Shown: positions 26,963 to 37,228 of the stretch, piece by piece
How the letters are laid out: every line of letters starts with the position of its first letter
How positions within the stretch are numbered: position 1 is the first letter of the stretch
DNA from: Spinellus fusiger
Taxonomy: Eukaryota; Mucoromycota; Mucoromycetes; Mucorales; Phycomycetaceae
Length of the DNA stretch: 64,000 nt
NCBI GenBank assembly: GCA_025094145.1
Contig: JALLLS010000042.1
Coordinates: forward strand, 239,707 to 303,706
Direction of reading: 5' to 3'
Notes under the pieces: generated by a model
The model's database searches: none
What the model saw: the letters and a program-made list of their open reading frames with translations, nothing else
Told to the model about the DNA's origin: nothing
Translations under genes and position numbers: made by a program

Positions 26963-27339
26963 TGTAAGGACCAGGGTGGGACAGGAGAAAGAAGCAGAGG
27001 TACTAGGTGTTGTGCATCAGGAACAGGTAGGAGAACACAGGTAGGAGACAAGGGAAGACAAGGACAGAGTATGAGAAGGAAACAGATATCAGGATATTGT
27101 TTTTATTATGACAATAAGTTGAGTATTTATACTAAATGTTATATACTGCAATCTAATTCTAAAATAACTTAATAAACAAATCTATTGATTTACAGCAAGC
27201 CAAGACAAAGATAAGAGCAGGAGGATAGAGACTTATAATGGTTGAGACAAATGGTAGACTAATGAGTTTGTCTGGGACAAGACCATTGGTGATGCCCAAA
27301 TTACTTTCATAATTTGCCAAGAACAAACTAGTCATTACA
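26963..27339 (-). mobile_element. Solo LTR, family LTR-B (377 bp), ACCAC target duplication
   Basis: Begins TGTAAGGACCAGG and ends CTAGTCATTACA, so its ends form a TGTAA...TTACA inverted repeat. Flanking ACCAC occurs at 26958-26962 and 27340-27344. Inserted in the LINE between its endonuclease and RT regions. A TATA box (AGTATAAATACTC) and an AATAAAAAC signal lie on the minus strand. Confidence 0.93.
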
Positions 27340-28076
27340 ACCACCACCACAGGATGCTCTCCAGCCATTCCCAGCACTTGATTCACCATTCTCTAGGGAG
27401 ATTGTGACCATGATCATTGGACATCTGCCCAACAGAAAAGCATCTGGAGCAGACCACATCAAAGCAGAAATGCTCAAGCCTCTCAGGCCAGTAATCTCTC
27501 AGCTTCTGTTACAGTTCTTTATCTTGTGTTGGCAATAGTCTACTGTCCCTTACCACTGGCATTATGCTCAGATTTTCCCAATCTACAAAAAGGGTGACCC
27601 CAAAGATGCTGCCAATTATAGGCCCATATCACTCATCTCTGTTCTTAGAAAGCTCTTTGAGATGTGTCTCTCATCCTTACTGCACAAACACTCACCACCA
27701 CTGGATGTTGCTCAGGGTGGATTTAGACCAAGACGTGGAGCATTAGACCAGGCATTGTGCTTGCATGACCTGATCAAGGCTTACTACAAGAGGCACAAAC
27801 ACTATCCAGTTGTTGCCTATCTATACATCAAAGCTGCCTATGATACAGTAGATTGTAGAGTCATCTGGCATACACTCAAGCAAAGAAACACTCCACCACC
27901 ACTTCTGGCTCTTTTAGTTCATCTCTTTGATGCTGTTTCTGTGACAGTGATACTGAACAATTGTGAATCATGTCCATTTTCACCAGTGACAGGTGTCCTC
28001 CAAGGATCATTCCTGAGTCCTCATCTGTACTCAATCTACATCAACTCTCTGGCACCAATTTTCAGAACAGTAGCAG

Positions 28077-28713
28077 TGTTGTGTTCTGACTTCAATCCAA
28101 AGATTCTCTATGAATAAGTCAACACAAGTAGTATGCTGTGACATTCAGAATACTCTATGAAAGCTTGAGTGCACACAAGTAACATAGTACATCTCTGTAT
28201 TGTCTCACAGATTGGTTGTAACTACAAATCACCTTCTAAAGCTCAGTGTACTATTGGACACTTAACAAGAGCCATCTTCATTAATAATCCTAACAGAACA
28301 ATATTGACCTATCAGAGTCAATTGAGTAAAGACTCATAATAATTAATGGTTTCAATAATGGTGCTTATCCCAGGAACCAACCATAGGGTTGAATCTAATA
28401 ATACTACAACTAAGTAAAACATATGAGCCAACCATAAGGTGGCAGTTATTAATACTACCATAAGGTAGTAATATAGACACCAACCATAAGGTCAAAGAGA
28501 GTGAATTCTTCCATAAGGTAGAATGTCCCCACCAACCATTTAGTTGTAATTGTGAAGCAGCCATAAGGTTGACTATCATAACTACCATAAGGTAGAATAG
28601 ATTATCCTACCATAAGGTAGAAGCCACTGAAGGATAAGCACCCACCAAAAGTATAAATAGTGAACCTTTACTCAATAAAAATTATCTTTGTTCAGTCTCT
28701 TAATCCTACCTGT
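28077..28713 (+). mobile_element. Solo LTR, family LTR-A, plus orientation, 3' end truncated
   Basis: Nearly identical to the reverse complement of 25904-26553, with the same seven-motif array. It starts TGTTGTGTTCTGAC directly after the LINE RT fragment and stops at CCTACCTGT, lacking the last 14 or so bases. No target duplication, so it marks a rearrangement junction between the LINE and the tRNA-bearing inverted repeat. Confidence 0.88.
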
Positions 28714-28990
28714 ACCTGTAACACTGCGCATGCATGGCAAAACATTGACTATCCATACTATAGCCAAAGCTATATCACAAAAGGCTTTCCATAAAATGGA
28801 CTTCAACTTTGTGACGTAAAGGGAAGGTTGTGTCACAGCTTTAAAGCAAAAAATATCCTTGTGTTACACAAGGATATTGTAAAGAGGTGTCGTCGACAGC
28901 AGGATTTGAACCTACGCAGGCAGAGCCTATGTGATTTCTAGTCACACTCCTTAACCACTCGGACATGTCGACATGATATACTTTGACACA
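28714..28990. repeat. Left arm of a large inverted duplication carrying tRNA-Ser
   Basis: The reverse complement of this arm is almost identical to 31716-31995. The arms differ by single bases in a hairpin and in the length of a T run. The spacer is about 2.7 kb. Both arms are bounded on one side by an LTR-A family LTR. Confidence 0.9.
28891..28972 (-). tRNA. tRNA-Ser (AGA anticodon), copy 1
   Basis: 82-nt type II tRNA. The acceptor stem GTCGACA pairs with TGTCGAC, the A box is TGTCCGAGTGG, the anticodon stem-loop TGTGA-CTAGAAA-TCACA has AGA at the anticodon, and a long variable arm and the B box GGTTCAAATCC follow. No intron. Downstream, on the minus strand, come a 12-bp hairpin and a T6 run that can act as Pol III terminator. 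Identical to the copy at 31730-31811. Confidence 0.95.
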
Positions 28991-31715
28991 CTGTGTGTGC
29001 CTATTGCCGGCTTCAGCCATCAAGAAGATGGAACAGGCCATGCTTCTCTTTTGTTCAGTACCAAACCATGACGTGTGTCGCAGCTCTCCTCTGTCTGGCA
29101 AAGACAGAATTGCTGAGTTTTTCTTGTTTTTCTGTTTCCTCCTTTTTCCCTTTTTTGGTGTGCACTTTTCTTTTCCTTTTTGACACCACATTTTTCTTTT
29201 TTTTGTACTACATTTCTCTATTTTTCTATTTTCAGTCCATACTTTTCTTCTTCTACACCACGCTTTTCTATATTTTCCCTTTTTCAGTCCACACTTTTCA
29301 TTTTATTAATTACCATTCTTTTAGTAATTCAGTAGTGTTAACCTTATTTTGTAGCGTATTTCATCTTATTTTATTCTATTATCCCATTGATATTATTGTA
29401 AGCTATGTAATAGTATAATCACATTAGGAATTGCACTATTACTACACTCTACAATGCTTATATGAATTGACTTCATTATATTTTTACCCTATTGTCTATT
29501 AGTATAAATACTCCTAGTTATTTTCACTAATAAACATTGTCAAATTCTATCTTGATACTTCTTTCTGAATATTTCTTATTCTTTTATTCTTTTATCTTAT
29601 TCTTTCATTTCAATTGGATCTTTCAGAGACAAGTGTATCATTTTATTGATTTCTACTTGTGAATTATCCATTGTGTTTTGTACAAGTCAGTCTCTGCATA
29701 TTCTTGATTGTACTGTTTTCCTTGTGAACTTGTTGTTCACTGTTTTCTTTTATATTTGTATCCTACAATATCCCTTTCTCTTTTACATTCACTTGTGGGT
29801 GTAAATTTCATTTTATTTTAGATAGTCAATTCTTTTAAAGAGACCATTCCCCTTTTTCCCCAAACCCATTTCCCTCCATTACCAGTGATAATCTTTATTT
29901 TAACCTTTATTTCTATCTTTTTATCCACCTGTCACATATCACTAAATACCACATGCATCAACTTGTGTTGTTCCCTAATTTGGACAGAATAGTTCTAAGC
30001 CCAGAGGTATGTGCACAGAGTGGAATAGCTAGTGGTTCTTGGTTTGGACTGAAGCCCACATAGATCAAAGAAGAAGAATAAAAGAAAAGATAAAAGATAA
30101 TGTTTATTCATTGAATTCACTTGATTATTTATACTAAATTCTACAGTGTACAATTGCATATATATGTCTTGGCTTAACATGTTCACTGTGAAGAGAACAT
30201 ATTAAGCCAAGACAATATATTGCATTAGCATTTATCTTATTAATTATATTATATTATCTGTGTGTATCCACACAGGATAATGTGTGTTCCAAAAAGGGAA
30301 GACATGTGCAGCCAATAGTATTACTGTATTTGATAGCACAGTGTCTAGCACAGACAAAAGTTGTTGCCACTATACTAAATGCTATGATTCCATTGGCCAG
30401 CACACTTTTCCTTATTGGACTCACATGGATTACTTCTTTTGGGTTTATTAAATAATCAAACAAACAGTATGTCTTGGATGAAGTCACACTCACCCTGAGT
30501 AGACTGAAGACAAGATGTGCTTAGTCAATTGTATCATATGTAAATTAGTATAAATAAGCAACTATTTTGAATGAATAAAAATCATCTTCTATCCTCTCTT
30601 TACCTATTCTTCTTTGATCTACATGGGCTTCAGTCCAGACCTTGTTATCCTCAGTTTCCTCTTATTGCTGTCTCTACTTTTGGGCTTAGTATTATCCTAT
30701 TCAAATTGGTAACCAATAAAGTATGACATGTGGTGTTGTGAGGTTGCCAGCCTCAGTGACTGCCAAGTGTAGTACAGGGAATTGACTTTACAAATTTCTC
30801 TGTTCCTTGACTATTTTCTTTTTGGTTCTGTTTCTCTTTCTTTCTTTATTTTGTCAATCTTCTCTTTTCTTCCTCTTTTGGAAACCAATATGTTTCTGAC
30901 ATTTTCTGTACATGGTAAAGAGATCAATGCTCTTGTCCCACAATCCTTTTCCTTTCTTTACTCTTTTTCTCATACTATCCTGTTTTCTACCTAAACTTGT
31001 TTTCTCTTTTCTATGATGTATTTCTTTATGCTATTTTAGTTGCTTTTGTAGTAGATAACTTCATTACTATGAGTTCACCTCAATGGCACTACTTTAGTTT
31101 CTTTTTTTTGTTTTCTCCTGAAGAATCATTGTTATGATGTATTCTTGTAACAATGCTAGTATAGTTTATTAAATTTATAGTTATTATTCATCCATGATGT
31201 AGTAACAATACAATTGTCATAATTCATTTTCTCTAAGATTGATTTCTTATGAAATCATTCTCTATTTTAACATTTAGTTCTTTAGTATAAATATCCCATT
31301 AACCAAGAACTGAAATAAATTGTCAAATACTACTCCAAGATCCTCTATTATCTTTTATTCTTCCATTATTTTCTTTTGATATCTTCTGATACAAGTTGTG
31401 GGCGGTGCTACTGTGTTTTCTTGTGAAGTATCATTGTTATTTACAAATTAATTCTTAGCAAAGTATTGATTGCATTCTGTTATTTTGTACCTGTGTGTAC
31501 TGTTTTTCCCCTTTTATCTGTTTCTTTTTGCTTCACTGTTGTGTTGCAAAATATTATTCTTATTCGTTTTCATAGTCTATTCAATTGAACAGACCATTCC
31601 CCTACCCTTTTTATTTGTTCATGAACCTTACCTCCAATTTCTATTCTGAACCCTTTTCTTACCCTATTACTCTACCTTTCTATCTATCATATACAGAGGG
31701 ATAACTACCACACGT
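28991..31715. other. Spacer between inverted tRNA arms: old LTR fragments, T-rich sequence
   Basis: No host gene recognised. A T/C-rich tract covers about 29120-29300. Several short stretches have the layout of a retroelement LTR (AGTATAAAT box followed 25-50 nt later by AATAAA) near 29500-29545, 30550-30590 and 31285-31320. The second LTR-E copy (29966-30356) lies here. Stretches near 29845 and 31585 share AGACCATTCCCCT, hinting at diverged copies of one element. Confidence 0.6.
29966..30356 (-). mobile_element. LTR-E copy 2 (391 bp)
   Basis: Same length and nearly the same sequence as 23056-23446, starting TGTTGTTCCC and ending AGCACAGACA. The palindrome at 30165-30214 has one mismatch between arms, and its loop is inverted relative to copy 1. 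No target duplication is visible. Confidence 0.85.
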
Positions 31716-31997
31716 GTTAAGTATATCATGTCGACATGTCCGAGTGGTTAAGGAGTGTGACTAGAAATCACATAGGCTCTGCCTGCGTAGGTTCAAATCC
31801 TGCTGTCGACGACACCTCTTTACAATATCCTTGTGTAAACACAAGGATATTTTTTTGCTTTAAAGCTGTGACACAACCTTCCCTTTACGTCACAAAGTTG
31901 AAGTCCATTTTATGGAAAGCCTTTTGTGATATAGCTTTGGCTATAGTATGGATAGTCAATGTTTTGCCATGCATGCACAGTGTTACAGGTACAGGAG
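31716..31997. repeat. Right arm of the inverted duplication carrying tRNA-Ser
   Basis: Inverted copy of 28714-28990. It includes the tRNA gene, the hairpin ATATCCTTGTGT/ACACAAGGATAT with a following T7 run (about 31827-31857), and about 140 bp beyond. Part of the outer segment (GATATAGCTTTGGCTATAG) also occurs at 43054-43125. Confidence 0.9.
31730..31811 (+). tRNA. tRNA-Ser (AGA anticodon), copy 2
   Basis: Identical over all 82 nt to the reverse complement of 28891-28972, with intact stems, A and B boxes and the AGA anticodon. A hairpin and T-run terminator lie 20-45 nt downstream. Confidence 0.95.
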
Positions 31998-32806
31998 TGT
32001 TGTTGTCATGTTCCAACTTCAATCCAAAGATTCTTTATGAATTGGTCAGCATGAGTAGTGTGCTGTGACATTCAGAATACTCTATTGTTCAAAAGCCCAA
32101 AAAACAAGAGGTGTGTTAAGTTGGTAAAAAGGTATATTTCTCAAAGACTTAATTCTTCAAAATCCAAAGACTACTTATACACTTCTTCTTCTAAGGTATG
32201 TCTAATACAAGACCAATTTTCAATAGCATTCTCTATAAAAAATGCACAGACAATAATCTTCTCTTCTCTAGCTTCTAGGGACAGAATCTTTCCTTATTTG
32301 TAACACTATGAAAGCTTGAGTGCACACAAGTACCATAGTACATCTCTGTATCATCTCACTGATTGGTCGTAACTACAAATCAACCTTCTAAGCTCAATTT
32401 ATTATTGGACACTTAATGAGCTGCCTTTATCTATAAATCCTTAGTGGATAAAATAAGATCTATCAAAGGCAATTAAAGTGAAGACACATAATAGATGGCT
32501 CTATATTGGTGTGCTTATTCAATAAACCAACCATAAGGCTCCAACATGTAGTCTACCATTAGGTAGAACACCTACACCAACCATAAGACTACACCTATGT
32601 AAACTACCATAGGATAGATCATCTATACCAACCATATGGTTGCATCTATCAATAAGCTATGCCATGGACTAATCATTAACTACGAAAAGGTAGAATGCCA
32701 CTGAAGGATAAGCACCCACAAAAAGTATAAATAATGAACCACTCTTCACTTAATAAAAATTATCTTTGTTCAGTCTTGTTATTTTCTACTTGTCTGAATA
32801 ATCACA
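31998..32806 (+). mobile_element. LTR-A2 copy carrying a 221-bp insertion
   Basis: Very similar to 21734-22316 from the TTCAATCCAAAG region through GTCTGAATAATCACA. It is interrupted at 32085-32305 by unrelated sequence. No target-site duplication outside. TATAAATAATG box and AATAAAAATT signal near the 3' end. It abuts the right tRNA arm on the left and a DDE transposase remnant on the right. Confidence 0.88.
32085..32305. mobile_element. Small non-coding insertion inside LTR-A2
   Basis: Absent from the related LTR at 21734-22316. It is flanked by CTA on both sides (32082-32084, 32306-32308), a likely 3-bp target duplication. Ends are weakly inverted (TTGTTCAAA on the left, TTTGTAACA on the right). 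No coding potential; it could be a MITE of unknown family. Confidence 0.6.
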
Positions 32807-32809
32807 CAC

Positions 32810-33720
32810 TCAGTTGTATTAAATTTATCAGTTGTTATCCAATCTATATCTTTATATCCAATCCACTTTACTTCATATTCTATTATTCTATTATTTTTTC
32901 TATAACTTATTATTTTTTCCATTTCATATGATTCATCTATCTCATATACAATTTCTTCATTTTCATAATTTTCTTTTATAATATTAATGTTACTCATACT
33001 ATCTATTAATTTTTGTATTCTATTTGATTGAGAATATAACTTATTATGTGTATAGCTAGCTTTATAAAGCATCTTAACACTCATAATATTTTTATTATTG
33101 TCATTGGTATATTTATAATCAAACCCCTCTCTATACCATTCTTTATGTAAATCTATATTGTCTTATTTTTCAATGTGTATTTTATCAAAACGAGTTAAAT
33201 TATAAAGATAATGTAAACTTTATTTGAAGATTATATACAGAAAATTTGGTTTATCTTGGAACAATCTTTTTATTAAACCTACAAAATTTACTAGTAAATG
33301 TAGTAAAAAACGTTTCAATATGGGATCTGAATGAACCTAATTCATTATTAAAAGCTAACTCTTGTATTAAAAGTTTATCACCTATTGGTTTTCTATTAGG
33401 GAAACAGAAATCTTCTATTGAAAGATCATACTCCTTTTCTGAATTACCTTTAATTGTTTTATTAAAGTGTTGTTCATAGTCACCATCTACTACTATACAA
33501 GCATCTTTATATAAAAACTTTGAAAAAAGAAATAGATTCAAACATTTGGCCATCAGTGAAGTCACAGTATGCTTTAGAATTTAATACATAGCTAATTAAA
33601 CCTTGTCCATCAATAATAAATTGTATACACATACCCAATTTTTTATTTTTGTATGAGTATAATATTTTTTTTATTAAAGTTAATATCTTGGTAAGTTACC
33701 CTATTATTATATCCATCCAA
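32810..33720 (-). pseudogene. DDE transposase (DDE_Tnp_4-like) remnant with C-terminal chromodomain
   Basis: Very AT-rich. On the minus strand fragments read, in order: HVTLFLDGYNN (candidate first catalytic Asp, about 33710), IIDGQGLISYVLNSKAYCDF (about 33620), IVVDGDYEQHF (candidate second Asp, about 33490), then FNNELGSFRSHIETFFTTF (about 33320, the pattern preceding the third acidic residue in Harbinger/IS5-type enzymes). The last block (about 32930-32830) is a chromodomain: YEMEKIISYRKNN...YEVKWIGYKD.DW. Frames are broken in several places and no terminal repeats were identified. The chromodomain is clear; the transposase family is less certain. Confidence 0.6.
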
Positions 33721-34432
33721 GAATAATGTAACATGCTTGAACTTTTCTGGGTGATTCATTGAAGAAAAAAACTGTTATAATATTAACATTATTTAATAAA
33801 TTGGTATTTATAATAAAATTTACCCATTGAGCTAATAGTTTTGCATTTTTGCCTGTATAAAATTTTAGATAAATCTTATAAAAAGTACTATATGGAATAA
33901 AGTCTTCCATTGAGTTAATGCTTCTACTTTCAATTAATTGGAAGATCAATAAGCAACTCTTATTTACTAATGAGTATGGGCCTGGTAACTTTATTTTAAA
34001 TAAAACTTGTGTCAAAAATACATATATAGAAAAGTATCTCAGTGTTAATACAGTTTTTGCTTTTACATTCATTATATCATCAATAGATTTTACTTCACTT
34101 CTATGATAGTTTTTTTTTCATTAGGATTCAATAAAGAGTAAGGAGTTATTCTCTTTAAGATAATAGACAATGAATTCTATTAGGAAAAATATAAAATTTA
34201 GTATTATGGTCTATACAATACCAATTCAAGGTCAAATAAATTCTCTCAAGAATTGTATGAGACCATCAGAAACAAAATAGGAATAAATGTGCTTTATCTT
34301 CTTTTTATTAAAGCTCAGAGCAATTTTTTAAAGTATAAGTAAAAGCTTTTTTGAGCTATTGTTAAGTTAATCTTCTTTTTTGCTTGGTCATTACCACATT
34401 AATTGGTTCATATACTCTTATTATTATTACAA

Positions 34433-35221
34433 ATGTCTACCAAAGAAAGTATCCAGGCTTTGCAACAGCAAATTGCTTCATTGCACAAGGTGGTTTTGGC
34501 TCTTGGCCAACAGCAAGCTCCCCAGGTGTCTCCCCAGGCTAAACCTATGGTTGCCAACATGCCAGCACAGGCAGCAGATGGTCCTGTTGCTTTACATCCT
34601 TTCCCAGTTTGTCCTTCTTACAAATGGACTCCTTCAGAGTTCTTGAATGAACAGTTTGGTTTGGATTGTCTGTTGCACACTTCTTCTCTTATGGAAGAAG
34701 AATCCCGGAAATGGGTAATCAAGTCCTACCCCAGTATTGCAGGAATAGACTACAAGGTGCCTTCTACTCTACCTGAGGTTGAGAAGAGAATAAACAAAGG
34801 CCAACAGAAGGAGGATAGGTCTCTCAGGAATATGCAGTACATGCTCTCTGCCTCTTTCTGCCCCCTGGATATCCTCATCTATGAACTTACCTTGACCAAA
34901 CTCAACAACCCAAATATGGAATGCTATGCCAAGATGCTACATGATCATAGGGAGTTACTCATTCATTCATGTGCCACCATTACACAATCTCACAATGAGA
35001 TTGCCACTAGAGCCTTCAACCCTGCCTTCTCAGCAAAGACCAATGATGCACATAATTACACTATGTCCAGTGCAGATTTGCAGGCCATGCTCTCCAGACA
35101 GACAGCAGCCAACAAGATGTACCATGAGGCCAGCACATGCAAGCCCCCAAGACAATTCAACAGTTACACTGGTTCTCCTGGTTCTTCTGGCCCCCCTGAA
35201 ATCTCTTTGCAGTTTTTTTGA
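34433..35221 (+). CDS. DIRS gag-like protein
   Basis: Intact 262-residue frame starting at the ATG after the left terminal repeat. A glutamine-rich coiled N-terminus (residues 1-40) is followed by a folded region of no known motif; a proline/glycine-rich tail (STGSPGSSGPP-like) ends at the stop. I infer gag function from position. The reading frame may originally have continued into pol. Confidence 0.65.
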   Translation: MSTKESIQALQQQIASLHKVVLALGQQQAPQVSPQAKPMVANMPAQAADGPVALHPFPVCPSYKWTPSEFLNEQFGLDCLLHTSSLMEEESRKWVIKSYPSIAGIDYKVPSTLPEVEKRINKGQQKEDRSLRNMQYMLSASFCPLDILIYELTLTKLNNPNMECYAKMLHDHRELLIHSCATITQSHNEIATRAFNPAFSAKTNDAHNYTMSSADLQAMLSRQTAANKMYHEASTCKPPRQFNSYTGSPGSSGPPEISLQFF

Positions 35222-36866
35222 TTTGGTCTGTCTTCTCAGCAGGGCAGTTACAAACACAGCAATGCCCAGAATGGCAACAGCCATCCCCATTACCAAAACA
35301 AGCCCAAGGACAGTGCAATGGCCAACCAGCACAAAGGTCACTACAACAGCAACAATCCCTTCAGGAAGCCCCAGCACCAGTAATTCCTTCAACAGAAGGC
35401 AAAGTGGGTGGGAGACTCAGCCAGTTTGCTTCACATTGGACCACACTTTCTACCAACGCATGGCTACAAAACACAATTTCTCAGGGGTTCAACATTCCCT
35501 TCCATGCTTTACCCCCTCTTTCTTACAAACCAACTCCAATCATTGCATACAATGCACAACAGTCTGTTCTCCTGGAGACGGAAATACAACAACTACTGGC
35601 AAAGAATGCAATACAAACAGTATCAGAATAAGAAGTACAGAAAACGCCAGGCTTCTACAGCTCAATGTTTGTTATTCCCAAGAAGGACAGAGGCTCCAGG
35701 CCAGTGTTCAACCTCAAGAAGTTGAATCAGTATGTTGATGCCCCTCACTTCAAGATGGAGACACTCAAAGAAGTCTCACTCATGCTCTGCCCCAAAGACT
35801 ACCTAACATCCATCAATCTTTCAGATGCTTCTCTCAACATTTCTGTGCACCCAGACTCCTGCTCTTTCTTATGCTTCCAATGGAAATTGCAGGTGTACCA
35901 ATGGTGTACTACCCCTTTGGTCTTTCAGCGGTTCCATGGTTGTTCACAAAGGTAGCCAGGCCCATGCTGGAGTGGGCTTGCACCCAAGGAATAAGAGTAT
36001 TGAGCTATCTCAACAACTGGATTATTGCAGCAGAATTGCCCCAACAGGCCTCTCTCCACACAGAGATGGTAGTCAAGAAACTTCAACAGTTAGGATGGTT
36101 AGTCAACCTCAAGAAATCAGACCTACAGCCCAAGCAAGTACTGGAACACCTAGGCTTCTCATTGGATACAACCACAATGATGGCATCTCTGCCAGGCAAG
36201 AAGCTGAGAGACATACAGAAATCCATTCAGCAGATATTGAAGTCCCCCTCCCAAACACCCCAAATAGTCCACAGCCTGACCATGCATCTCAAAGCAGCAA
36301 CATTTGCAATCTTCCCTGCCTGTCTGTACACTCAACACCTCCTATGATTCAAGAACATTCATGTTCATACAGAGAAGGATTGGGATGTCCTGCAGATAAT
36401 GGATCAGAACTGCATAGTGGAGTTGAAATGGTGGCTCAACAACCTCAAGAACTGGAATGGGAGATCCTGGATCCCCACCACACCATCAGAGACCCTATAT
36501 GTGGATGCCAGCAATACAGGATGGGGATGCAGCTGGAAGAACCACTGTGCCCATGGATTCTGGACAGCAGAGGAGATAAACTACTTGATCAATTGGAGGG
36601 AACTGAAGGCAGCCCAATTAGCCCTACTGACATTCCCACAATTGAAGAATACCACTATCTTGATCAGGACAGACAATACAACCTTGCTCTCCTACATCAA
36701 CAAGCAAGGCAGGACAAAGTCCTTGGACCTGATGAACCTGGCCACAACTATGTGGAAGTGGTGTCTCAAGAACAATCTGTCCATCCAGGCACAACACATC
36801 AAAGGACAGCAAAACATAGTGGCAGATTTCGAGTCCAGGAGAATTTTTACCAAGAATATGTGACAA
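35222..36866 (+). pseudogene. DIRS reverse transcriptase and RNase H, inactivated
   Basis: RT fragments in two frames: GGRLSQFASHW and FVIPKKDRGSRPVFNLKKLN, then YLTSINLSDASLNISV, then the catalytic box as VLSYLNNWII (YLDD changed to YLNN, 36012-36017), then HLGFSLDT. RNase H follows at 36478-36866: LYVDASNTGWG, NWRELKAAQLAL, IRTDNTTLLSYI and QHIKGQQNIVADFESR. A TAA stop near 35630 and frameshifts near 35900 and 36350 break the frame. RT and RNase H order matches DIRS pol. Confidence 0.9.
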
Positions 36867-37228
36867 ATCAAGCTCTCAAGCTTTAATTTGATTCAGAGAA
36901 CATGGGGCCCTCACTCAATAGACTTGTTTGCGGATTGCACCTTCCACCTTCTTCCAAAGTATGTATTGTGGATGCCAGACCCAGGAGCAATACACACAGA
37001 CGCATTCACTATGAGATGGTCTCAGTAGAAGAATCCCTACATCAATCCACCTTAGAATCTGATCACCAGGGTTCTTGCAAAATTGATAAGGGAAAGAATC
37101 CCATTAGCTACAGTAGTAGTACCGTTCTGGCCAAGTGCCCTCTGGTTCCCCATGATCCAGGCTATGGCTCAAGCACCTCCACTGTTCCTCTCCCACCAGC
37201 ACATTCAGACAACCACACCAACAACACC

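Larger units (their letters stand above)
25045..28076 (+). pseudogene. LINE ORF2: APE endonuclease and reverse transcriptase, broken
   Basis: The start MNRVSLGLWNANGL matches the first motif of APE-type endonucleases, but the frame is lost within 20 codons. The endonuclease continues near 25105-25690 (ISETLL, VICGDLNARMG, SIIDMFIS, SSDNKLIHF, with the usual His of SDH replaced by Asn). The RT fingers and palm occur near 27570-28070 (PIYKKGDPKDAANYRPISL, GGFRPRRG, YLYIKAAYDTVD, GVLQGSFLSP). The catalytic Asp of RT motif A is Tyr (27824-27826). Two solo LTRs (25904-26553, 26963-27339) interrupt it. The 3' end is cut at 28076 by a third LTR, before the YADD motif. Confidence 0.92.

Noticed and set aside
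28841..29191. 116-residue minus-strand ORF
   Set aside because: It overlaps the tRNA-Ser gene and T-rich spacer; translation of a tRNA sequence, not a protein gene.
28077..32806. Complete LTR element bounded by the LTRs at 28077 and 31998
   Set aside because: The two LTRs belong to different subfamilies and the interior is an inverted tRNA duplication with no gag or pol.
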